Origin: Oxalobacteraceae bacterium
Lineage (GTDB): Bacteria; Pseudomonadota; Gammaproteobacteria; Burkholderiales; Burkholderiaceae_D
Assembly (NCBI GenBank): GCA_025352145.1
Contig: JANXTY010000072.1
Coordinates: 1-32,551, forward strand
DNA: 32,551 bases
Reading direction: 5' to 3'
Positions 25,528 to 32,551 of the stretch are shown here, piece by piece; position 1 is the stretch's first letter; each line of letters begins with the position of its first letter. The notes under the pieces were generated by a model that had not been told where the DNA came from, searched no databases, and saw only the letters and a program-made list of their open reading frames with translations. The position numbers were made by a program, and so were the translations under genes.

Positions 25528-27729
25528 ATGAGCTCGTTTTCAGGCTTTCCCCCTTCCCGCTACATGCCCGGTTCTCTGACGGTGGTCGTTATCATGACGT
25601 CCCTGCCATTGTCTGCGTATGGACAAATCTCGTCTAACCCGGTCAAGGTGGACGACAAGAACGCGCCCATCGCTATTTGTGCCGAGCAGATACAAGGCTC
25701 GATTACCCGCGACATCGACCTGGTGCGGGAGGTTCAGCTAACGCGCGGCATTACTACCATCAATGCCGACAAGGCGACGTTTCATCAAATCGAAAATGAA
25801 GTCGATGCCGCAGGCAATGTACGGGTCACGCGTTTGGGGGATCGCTATACCGGTGATGTGCTCAAACTTAATCTGGATTCGAGCCAAGGTTTTTTGTTGA
25901 ATCCGACGTATAAACTGGAAAAAAATAATGGGCAAGGCAAAGCCGAGCGCATTGATTTTCAGAGCGATACGGAGGCTAGTGTGGTCAATGGGACTTACAG
26001 CACCTGTGAAGGATTGAAGCCAGATTGGTATTTAAAAGCCGATACGTTGAACCTTGATACCGACCGCGATATAGGCACCGCCACCAAGACCATCATTTAT
26101 TTTAAGGGCGTTCCGATACTGGGAATGCCGAGTATGTCTTTCTCGCTCTCGGGACGAAAATCGGGTTGGTTACCGCCGGTATTCGAATTGGGATCAAAGG
26201 GACGACAATCGTTTGAGATGCCCTATTATTTTAATATTGCCCCCAATCGTGACTTGACCTTGTATCCAAAATTTATTCCTCTACGCGGGCTTCAGCTGGG
26301 TGCCAATGGTCGTTATTTGGGAGAAACTTATGTGGGGCAGACGAATCTTGAAGTCTTACTCAACGATAAAAAAACACAGACTAACCGCTATGCAATTCAA
26401 TCACATCATCAACAGGCATTGGCACCGGGCTTGGCTTATTCATGGAATCTGAACACGGCTTCTGATGAGGCTTATCCGAGTGATTTTTCCAAGTCGATTA
26501 CCGCCAGCGCTGAGCGGCAGTTGTTGCGCGAACTGAGAATCGATTACTCTTCGGCCCAGCATTGGACAGCCAGTGCGCGTCTTCAGAACTATCTGGTGTT
26601 GCAGGACCCAGCCTCTATTCTGAATCCTGCACTCCTGCTTGATCGCCCTTATGACCGCTTGCCGCAACTAACGTTTCATCACTGGCTGTATGACGTGCAT
26701 GGGGTGGATTGGGTATTCGATTCTGAGTTGACGCGGTTTTCCCATCCTGACAAGGTGAGTGGTTCGCGGCTGGTAATCAATCCGCAAGTCTCTTACCCCA
26801 TCGTTGGGAAAAGTTATTTTGTGACGCCAAAATTATCTTTGCATGCAACTAATTACCAACTTGAGAATCCAACAGCCGGGCAGTCAAGCTTATCAACGGT
26901 AGTACCTACCTTGTCGGTGGATAGCGGGATGTTTTTGGAACGGGAAGCGCATTTTTTCGGACGGCAAATGACGCAGACAATAGAGCCGCGTTTGTTCTAC
27001 GTGAATACTCCCTATCGTAATCAAAGTTTGAATCCTAATTTTGATACAGCTGAAGCAGGCTTTAATTTTGCGCAAATATTTAGTGAAAACCGTTTCGCCG
27101 GTTCGGATCGCATCAGCGATGCCAATCAGCTCACCGCTGCACTGGTATCCCGGTATATTGAGCAATCCGGTGAGGAACATTTACGCTTTGCTGTAGGACA
27201 GCGGTTTTACTTTAAGGAGCAGAAAGTCGTTCTCGATACTTCTGCGCCGAAGACCGATGTAAGCCGCTCTGATTGGCTATTATCGACCACGGGCCATTTA
27301 ACATCGAGCCTGAGCATCGATACCGCCATGCAGTATAGTGAGAGCGCACATCGTGTGTATAGCGCCAATACGGGCATTGAATGGCACCCCGCGCCTAAGC
27401 ATGTGCTCAATGCCGAATATCGTTATTTGCGCAATAACGTTGAACTCGTCAAACAGTTGATCACGTCGACCCAATGGCCGATTGGGCAGCGTTGGTACGG
27501 TATGGCAAGAGTCAACTATTCTTTGCAGGATCGTAAGGTAGTCGACAGCGTGGTTGGTTTGGAATATAAAGCCGATTGCTGGGTCATGCGGTTCAGTGCG
27601 CAGCATTTTGTCACGACATCGCAACAGTCGAGCACCCCTATTTTTCTTCAGCTGGAGTTGAATGGATTATCCAAAATAGGTGTTGGAAATAATCCATTAG
27701 AAGGATTGAGCCGGAGCATTCGTCGCTAA
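25528..27729 (+). CDS. lptD: LPS-assembly protein LptD
   Basis: LptD is the outer-membrane barrel that, with LptE, inserts lipopolysaccharide into the outer leaflet. The 733 residues begin with a signal peptide (hydrophobic about 16-30, cleavage near AYG-Q). A jellyroll domain follows (about 50-200, with repeated INADKATFHQIENEVDAAGNV-like strands) and then a large beta-barrel. Three cysteines are visible, Cys51, Cys160 and Cys684. E. coli LptD has four (31, 173, 724, 725). The barrel Cys lies in YKADCWVMRF, where most family members have a Cys-Cys pair. An in-frame stop at 25516 rules out starts further upstream. The downstream genes surA, pdxA and rsmA follow. Confidence 0.95.
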   Translation: MSSFSGFPPSRYMPGSLTVVVIMTSLPLSAYGQISSNPVKVDDKNAPIAICAEQIQGSITRDIDLVREVQLTRGITTINADKATFHQIENEVDAAGNVRVTRLGDRYTGDVLKLNLDSSQGFLLNPTYKLEKNNGQGKAERIDFQSDTEASVVNGTYSTCEGLKPDWYLKADTLNLDTDRDIGTATKTIIYFKGVPILGMPSMSFSLSGRKSGWLPPVFELGSKGRQSFEMPYYFNIAPNRDLTLYPKFIPLRGLQLGANGRYLGETYVGQTNLEVLLNDKKTQTNRYAIQSHHQQALAPGLAYSWNLNTASDEAYPSDFSKSITASAERQLLRELRIDYSSAQHWTASARLQNYLVLQDPASILNPALLLDRPYDRLPQLTFHHWLYDVHGVDWVFDSELTRFSHPDKVSGSRLVINPQVSYPIVGKSYFVTPKLSLHATNYQLENPTAGQSSLSTVVPTLSVDSGMFLEREAHFFGRQMTQTIEPRLFYVNTPYRNQSLNPNFDTAEAGFNFAQIFSENRFAGSDRISDANQLTAALVSRYIEQSGEEHLRFAVGQRFYFKEQKVVLDTSAPKTDVSRSDWLLSTTGHLTSSLSIDTAMQYSESAHRVYSANTGIEWHPAPKHVLNAEYRYLRNNVELVKQLITSTQWPIGQRWYGMARVNYSLQDRKVVDSVVGLEYKADCWVMRFSAQHFVTTSQQSSTPIFLQLELNGLSKIGVGNNPLEGLSRSIRR

Positions 27730-27770
27730 TCATTTAACCGAGTATCAAGAGCGTAAAATAATAGCGTTGC

Positions 27771-29201
27771 ATGATCAGGTATTTTTATATTTATTCACCT
27801 CAAACTATGAGTGTTTTTCACATTATGCGTACTGTACAGAATCCAATACAAGGTCTCACACTCGTCTTTATTTCATTGATCATGATGTGTGGCTCAGATG
27901 CTGCTGTGGCGGCGGAAGAAAAAAAGGTGGGAACCGTAGTGCCAGCTACTGTAGCGCCGTCTACTCAGGCAATAGATTCGATTGCTGTCGTTGTTAATGA
28001 TGAAGTCATTACGCGCCTTGAGTTGGCTGAACGGTTACGTTCGACGGAAATTCGCATGAAAATGCAGAATATGACGGTGCCGCCGCAGGCGGATCTTCAG
28101 CGCCAGGTACTTGAGAGCATGATTATCGAACGCGTTCAGTTGCAAAAAGCCAAAGAAAACGGCATTACGATCGATGATGCGATGCTCGACCGCGCTGTAG
28201 GTAAAATTGCCGAGCAAAATAAAATGACCTTGCAGCAGTTGCGTGATCAGGTTGAAAAAGAGGGTACGTACTTCGATCAATTTCGCAACGAAATGCGCGA
28301 AGAAATTATTATCCAGCGCTTGCGTCAAAGTTCAGTAGACACCAAAATTTCTGTCTCTGATGCGGAAGTAGATAATTATCTTGCGGCCGAAGCGGCATCG
28401 TTGCAAGAAAAAACCGAGCTGAATTTAGCACAGATATTAGTACGGATCCCAGAAAATTCCTCATCGGAACAAATTGCCAAACGTCGTGCTCGTGCAGAGG
28501 AGGCATTAGCACAATTGAAGTCAGGGATCGCATTCGAAAAAATTGCAGCAAGCTATTCCGATTCCAGCGACGCTCTAACGGGGGGGCAGATTGGTTGGCG
28601 CAGCCGGGACAAGCTACCGCAGTTGTTCAATGACGCTACGGCCAAATTGAAGCCGGGGGAGATATCTGCATTGATCAAAAGTGCTAGCGGATTTTTTATT
28701 CTCAAAGTAATCGATCAACGCGTTCCTGCCGCTGTCAAAGCAGCTGACACACCAACGCAGCAGACGCATGCACGACATATTTTGATTAAGGTCAATCAGT
28801 TGATGACCTCGTATGAGGTACAGCGAAAAATGCTTGAGATCAAGGGACAGCTTGATCGCAAGGAGGCAAAATTTGAAGATTTGGCCAAGCAGTTTTCAGC
28901 CGATTCGACAGCAACAAAAGGCGGCGATATAGGCTGGATTTATCCTGGAGATATGGTGCCGGAATTTGAAAAAGCGATGGATGCTTTAAAAATAGGCCAG
29001 GTGAGTGAGCCTATCGAATCGCCTTTTGGGTTTCATCTAATTGAGGTGCTGGAACGTAAATCCGATGATGTCTCTAAGCAGCGTAAGCGCACTGCGGCCC
29101 GTCAGGCGCTGCGCGAACGCAAAGCGGAAGAGCAGGCACAAGAACAGGTCGGCCAGCTACGTGATCGCGCTTATATTGAATACCGTACTGAAGACAAATA
29201 G
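27771..29201 (+). CDS. surA: Periplasmic chaperone and peptidyl-prolyl isomerase SurA
   Basis: SurA escorts outer-membrane proteins such as LptD through the periplasm. The 476 residues contain the SurA N-domain (about 68-215, starting [18 protein letters not shown]), then two parvulin domains (about 218-320 and 335-440). The parvulin wordings are [10 protein letters not shown] and [11 protein letters not shown]. An alternative start at 27825 ([15 protein letters not shown]) gives a cleaner signal peptide with a hydrophobic core and a cleavage near AVA, so the true start may be there. No start has a strong ribosome binding site. The surA-pdxA junction is a one-base overlap. Confidence 0.95.
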   Translation: MIRYFYIYSPQTMSVFHIMRTVQNPIQGLTLVFISLIMMCGSDAAVAAEEKKVGTVVPATVAPSTQAIDSIAVVVNDEVITRLELAERLRSTEIRMKMQNMTVPPQADLQRQVLESMIIERVQLQKAKENGITIDDAMLDRAVGKIAEQNKMTLQQLRDQVEKEGTYFDQFRNEMREEIIIQRLRQSSVDTKISVSDAEVDNYLAAEAASLQEKTELNLAQILVRIPENSSSEQIAKRRARAEEALAQLKSGIAFEKIAASYSDSSDALTGGQIGWRSRDKLPQLFNDATAKLKPGEISALIKSASGFFILKVIDQRVPAAVKAADTPTQQTHARHILIKVNQLMTSYEVQRKMLEIKGQLDRKEAKFEDLAKQFSADSTATKGGDIGWIYPGDMVPEFEKAMDALKIGQVSEPIESPFGFHLIEVLERKSDDVSKQRKRTAARQALRERKAEEQAQEQVGQLRDRAYIEYRTEDK

Positions 29202-30295
29202 TGTCGCCTCCAACCCAGTCTGTTCGCCAAAATGTCGGGGTCACTACCGGTGAACCGGCTGGTATCGGGCCTGAGATAGCGATTAAAGCTGCTTGGCAAT
29301 TGCGTGACAAAATTAATGGTGTGCTTATCGGTGATGCTGCATTTTTGGCCCTGACTGCGGTGGCGATTGATCCTGCGATTGAATTGGTCGCACTGTCCTT
29401 GCAGTCGCTGCGCAACAATGGTCTGCCCCGATTTCCTGCGAATAGAATCGTCGTTATCGACTGTCCGTTACGGGAACACGTTGTTCCCGGCCACCTAAAT
29501 CCACACAATGGACGGGCTGTATTGCAGATGCTAGATATCGCCATTGAAGGCGCGCTTGCCCATCAGTTTGATGCCATTGTTACCGCGCCGCTTCAAAAAA
29601 GCACAATCAATGATGCGGGCGTCCCCTTCACCGGCCACACTGAATATTTGGCAGAGAAAACGGGAGTCAAGCAAGTAGTGATGATGCTCGCAGGTGAAGT
29701 GGCGGATGCTGGTGCTTCGACAGAATCCCGCATATTACGCGTGGCATTGGCTACCACGCACCTGGCACTCAAAGTGGTGCCAGCGGCGATTACCTTCGAT
29801 TCCCTTTCGGCCACGCTGGATATTTTGCATCATGATTTGCGCACCAAATTCGGTTTGCCAAATCCGCGTATTCTGGTGTCCGGTTTAAATCCCCATGCAG
29901 GGGAGGGGGGGTATCTGGGGCGGGAAGAGATCGATGTGATTATGCCCGTGATTCAAGCTGCGCGTCTTAAGGGGATTGCAGTGAGCGGCCCCTATCCGGC
30001 GGATACCTTATTCCAGCGCAGATATCTCCAGGATGCCGATTGCGTACTGGCTATGTATCATGACCAAGGTTTGCCGGTGTTGAAATACGCGTGCTTTGGG
30101 CAGGGCGTCAATATTACGCTCGGTCTGCCTTTGATTCGTACATCGGTTGATCACGGCACCGCGCTGGACATAGCTGCGGCAGGGATAGGCCACGCAGACC
30201 ACGGTAGCATGGTTGAAGCACTCAAACTCGCCGCTCACATGGCAGGGAGGGGGAAATTATCTCCCCAATCGGTTAACCCTGGGAAGGGCGGTTGA
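29201..30295 (+). CDS. pdxA: 4-hydroxythreonine-4-phosphate dehydrogenase
   Basis: PdxA oxidises 4-phosphohydroxy-threonine in the DXP-dependent pathway to pyridoxal phosphate. The 364 residues have the metal-binding His sites of the family: His in [12 protein letters not shown], in [14 protein letters not shown], and in [16 protein letters not shown]. It opens with [15 protein letters not shown]. The start codon is GTG at 29201, sharing one base with the surA stop (TAGTG), which fits tight coupling. A typical length is 330; the extra residues are N-terminal and C-terminal. Confidence 0.95.
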   Translation: MSPPTQSVRQNVGVTTGEPAGIGPEIAIKAAWQLRDKINGVLIGDAAFLALTAVAIDPAIELVALSLQSLRNNGLPRFPANRIVVIDCPLREHVVPGHLNPHNGRAVLQMLDIAIEGALAHQFDAIVTAPLQKSTINDAGVPFTGHTEYLAEKTGVKQVVMMLAGEVADAGASTESRILRVALATTHLALKVVPAAITFDSLSATLDILHHDLRTKFGLPNPRILVSGLNPHAGEGGYLGREEIDVIMPVIQAARLKGIAVSGPYPADTLFQRRYLQDADCVLAMYHDQGLPVLKYACFGQGVNITLGLPLIRTSVDHGTALDIAAAGIGHADHGSMVEALKLAAHMAGRGKLSPQSVNPGKGG

Positions 30296-30387
30296 CCGCT
30301 TCGCACCTTCGTTAATTGTTTGAATTAGTGGAGTTAAATATTACTTTTTCAACTGTCGTTTCTAGGTTAAAGGATGATCCTGAAAAT

Positions 30388-31179
30388 ATGAAGCACGTAG
30401 CCCGTAAGCGTTTCGGCCAGAATTTTTTGACCGACAATTTGGTGCTTGGTGACATCATCAATGCCATTTCGCCCAGACTTGGCGATACGATGGTTGAAAT
30501 TGGACCGGGGCTAGGTGCGATGACGCGTTTATTACTGCAGTCGCTCAAGCAACTGCACGTAGTCGAGCTAGATCGTGACTTGGTGGCACGATTGCAAAAA
30601 GCATTCAGCGCGGATCACCTCGTCATCCACTCTGGCGATGCATTGAAATTTGATTTCTCGGAAATTGCGGTAGCGCCCGGTCAAAAATTGCGGATAGTCG
30701 GTAATCTGCCGTATAACATTTCCAGCCCCATGTTGTTTCATCTGGCGGAGATCGCGCCGTTGATCGAAGATCAGCATTTCATGTTGCAGAAAGAAGTCGT
30801 CGAACGGATGGTTGCAGCCCCCGGCAGTAAAACTTATGGGCGACTATCGGTAATGCTGCAATGGCGTTATCACATGGAGCTGATGTTCATTGTGCCGCCA
30901 ACTGCGTTTGATCCGCCCCCACGCGTGGAATCGGCCATCGTGCGCATGATTCCTATCGCACAGCCGCTCGCATGTGAAGTGAGCAAACTCGAGGCAGTGG
31001 TGATGAAGGCATTTTCACAGCGCCGCAAGGTGATTCGGAATTGTTTGGCGGGGATGTTTAATGAAAAACAGTTGATCGAAGTTGGTATCGATCCGACGAT
31101 GCGACCGGAGACTGTTCCTTTGGAACAGTTCGTCGCGTTGGCGAACGCGCTGAACTTGGATACGGCTTTAGGGAAATAA
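30388..31179 (+). CDS. rsmA: 16S rRNA (adenine1518/1519-N6)-dimethyltransferase RsmA (KsgA)
   Basis: RsmA dimethylates two adenines near the 3' end of 16S rRNA in late small-subunit assembly. The 263-residue protein opens with MKHVARKRFGQNFLTD, the family start. The SAM-binding EIGPGLGAMT lies near 38-47 and the catalytic GNLPYNISSPML near 108. A TTG at 30316 would add 24 residues, but the family start and length favour 30388. It ends the lptD-surA-pdxA-rsmA series and converges on gloA. Confidence 0.95.
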   Translation: MKHVARKRFGQNFLTDNLVLGDIINAISPRLGDTMVEIGPGLGAMTRLLLQSLKQLHVVELDRDLVARLQKAFSADHLVIHSGDALKFDFSEIAVAPGQKLRIVGNLPYNISSPMLFHLAEIAPLIEDQHFMLQKEVVERMVAAPGSKTYGRLSVMLQWRYHMELMFIVPPTAFDPPPRVESAIVRMIPIAQPLACEVSKLEAVVMKAFSQRRKVIRNCLAGMFNEKQLIEVGIDPTMRPETVPLEQFVALANALNLDTALGK

Positions 31180-31196
31180 CGCCCTCCGATGTTGTC

Positions 31197-31586
31197 TCAA
31201 ACAGGTTTGCGTTCAATCAATTCAATTTTGTAGCCATCAGGATCCTGCACGAATGCGATGACTGAGTGGCCGCCTTTCACCGGCCCGGGTTCGCGCGTCA
31301 CGTTTCCTCCTTGTGTTTTGACTGCCTCGCATGCTTTATAAATGTCAGGGACTGAAATCGCGATGTGGCCAAAGGCAGTGCCGAGATCATATTTTTCGAC
31401 ACCGTAGTTGTAGGTCAATTCCAGCTCGGCATGCTCTGGGTTTGTGCCGTAGCCAACAAATGCCAGTGTATATTTATATTCAGGGTTGTCGTTTGTGCGC
31501 AGCAGATTCATCCCAAGCACATTGGTATAGAAATCGATAGATCGCTGTAAATCGCCAACCCGCAACATGGTGTGAAGTATCCGCAT
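31197..31586 (-). CDS. gloA: Lactoylglutathione lyase (glyoxalase I)
   Basis: GloA converts the methylglyoxal-glutathione adduct to lactoylglutathione. The 129-residue protein has the four metal ligands of the E. coli enzyme at the same positions: His5, Glu56, His74 and Glu122. AGGA lies just upstream of the start. It is convergent with rsmA, separated by 17 bases. Confidence 0.97.
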   Translation of the reverse strand: MRILHTMLRVGDLQRSIDFYTNVLGMNLLRTNDNPEYKYTLAFVGYGTNPEHAELELTYNYGVEKYDLGTAFGHIAISVPDIYKACEAVKTQGGNVTREPGPVKGGHSVIAFVQDPDGYKIELIERKPV

Positions 31587-31853
31587 ATTTTTTCCTGATC
31601 GATGTGGTGAAACCTCGGTACAGCCTCATGCGCGATTAAACCCAGATTTCCCATTAGACCGCTTCCTTTCCCCCCAAAACGGCATGCTTGTTCACGCGGG
31701 AGAAAAAATGAGAATCGCGATTTAAGTGAGAGCGCTACGAATCCAATGGCACATCTGGGTTAAACCACTTCCTCCTCACGTTCTCATCCGTATTACTTCC
31801 CGTTTGCCACTTTGTGCCTCTCGCAGCAATACGGACGGGAACGTGGCATAGGA
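31587..31853. other. Gap between gloA and the xyloglucanase gene
   Basis: The 267 bases hold no gene. The only structure seen is an imperfect inverted repeat: 31636-31657 pairs with 31743-31764 with 18 of 22 bases matching. The stretch between is C/T-rich at its start. No clear terminator for the xyloglucanase gene is visible. Confidence 0.5.
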
Positions 31854-32551
31854 CTATCGCACGGCGCAAAAACCGAAGGTTTGCGTGCCGTTTGGTTGGA
31901 CGATATTGTTAAAGCTCAAGCCCTTAGCGGTCAAGGTAGATCCTGTTTGCGTCCATTCCGCACTCCACAGGTTGTTGATTTTTCCTTGAACTGTCAGCTG
32001 GATATTCCATTGCACTGCTTGAGTGCCGGAATTTTTCACGACGACGTCAGCGCAATAACCTGCGCCCCAATCTGATGCGATCTTCAGTGTGGCAGATATA
32101 GAGCCTGTCGCATTGGTGGTAGTCGTTGTTGTCGCGGTCGTTGTGGTTGTCGAAGGCGCTGTGGTTGTTGTGGTCGTTGATGTTGGTATGGTTGTTGACG
32201 TTGTGGTCGTCGTCGTTGCCGTAGAAGAAGTGGTCGTTGATGTTGTTGACGTTGTTGTTGACGTCGATGTTGTTCCTCCTCCCTGTTTCCCATAAACGAT
32301 CCCGCGTCCGGCAGTACTCATATAGACCACGCCGAATGTACTCATGTCGCCCACCACAAACTGGCCATTAGCCGGTCCGCCGTATTGATGCATATCGTCA
32401 TTCACCCGCACCCAGCTTGCCCCCGTGTCCGTCGAGCGATACACCCCCCGCACACCGGCCACCGTACCCCAGATATACACGCTAGGGTAACTCGCCCCTG
32501 CGGCTGCTTTCCCAAAACCCACCGCGCCGCAATAACTCACATTACCCAATG
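31854..32551 (-). CDS. GH74-type xyloglucanase C-terminus with Thr/Ser linker and CBM2 (partial)
   Basis: Only the 3' part is in the window; the frame is open at the right edge, so the N-terminus lies beyond. The first 90 visible residues carry the last beta-propeller blade of a GH74 enzyme (RSTDTGASWVRVNDDMHQ and STAGRGIVYG). Next comes a linker of about 54 residues, nearly all Thr and Ser (coded by 32112-32273). A cellulose-binding CBM2 domain follows to the end (about residues 150-231), with Cys166 and Cys228 placed for the usual terminal disulfide. The enzyme probably is secreted and degrades plant xyloglucan. Signs of transfer cannot be judged from this fragment. Confidence 0.85.
   Translation of the reverse strand, partial: LGNVSYCGAVGFGKAAAGASYPSVYIWGTVAGVRGVYRSTDTGASWVRVNDDMHQYGGPANGQFVVGDMSTFGVVYMSTAGRGIVYGKQGGGTTSTSTTTSTTSTTTSSTATTTTTTSTTIPTSTTTTTTAPSTTTTTATTTTTTNATGSISATLKIASDWGAGYCADVVVKNSGTQAVQWNIQLTVQGKINNLWSAEWTQTGSTLTAKGLSFNNIVQPNGTQTFGFCAVR

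Noticed and set aside
32089-32295. Val-rich small protein on the plus strand
   Set aside because: It is the reverse complement of the Thr/Ser linker codons and has no other support.
1-32551. CRISPR arrays, tRNA or rRNA genes, insertion sequences, phage genes
   Set aside because: No spaced repeat array, transposase, integrase or RNA gene was recognised on reading both strands. A short tRNA fragment could have been missed by eye.

Overview
The window looks like a chromosomal segment of a betaproteobacterium, most likely order Burkholderiales and possibly an Oxalobacteraceae relative. That placement is an inference from gene content, protein wording and moderate GC; no rRNA or other marker gene is present. 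Almost everything is core housekeeping. I did not find a large undescribed defence or mobile system, and the points of interest are small: a gene remnant, an interrupted operon, a repeat cassette and some unusual junctions.

Layout. (1) 1-10.3 kb: a bidirectional terminator, hrcA on the minus strand, then nadK, recN, hemH, grpE, dnaK, dnaJ and a beta-carbonic anhydrase on the plus strand. A strong heat-shock sigma-32 (RpoH) promoter lies ahead of grpE, hairpins separate dnaK from dnaJ, and a MaoC-like gene remnant sits between dnaJ and the carbonic anhydrase. (2) 10.3-16.2 kb: two overlapping lipid A-type acyltransferase genes (minus), metK with a possible structured leader (plus), an exported M14 peptidase (plus), and the overlapping nudJ-mnmA pair (minus). 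(3) 16.3-20.5 kb: the three-gene transhydrogenase pntAA-pntAB-pntB, split by panD, followed by a low-GC Coq7-like di-iron hydroxylase gene. (4) 20.5-20.95 kb: a gene-free cassette of nested inverted repeats. (5) 21.0-25.4 kb: a GC-rich minus-strand block, amgK-murU-pepP-ubiH. (6) 25.5-31.2 kb: divergent from it, lptD-surA-pdxA-rsmA on the plus strand. (7) 31.2-32.55 kb: gloA (minus), then the 3' end of a GH74 xyloglucanase with a Thr/Ser linker and a CBM2 domain, cut by the window edge.

How the genes work together. GrpE, DnaK and DnaJ form the Hsp70 machine, and HrcA is a heat-shock repressor whose CIRCE operator I could not find here. LptD and SurA build and insert outer-membrane components, and the acyltransferase pair makes lipid A for the same membrane. 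AmgK and MurU salvage cell-wall N-acetylmuramate, and the M14 peptidase may also act on murein peptides. The Coq7-like protein and UbiH belong to ubiquinone hydroxylation. The transhydrogenase supplies NADPH, and PanD supplies beta-alanine for pantothenate and CoA.

All statements come from reading the sequence and knowledge of protein families; no search was run. Start codons were often moved downstream of the longest reading frame when a ribosome binding site and family length supported this.
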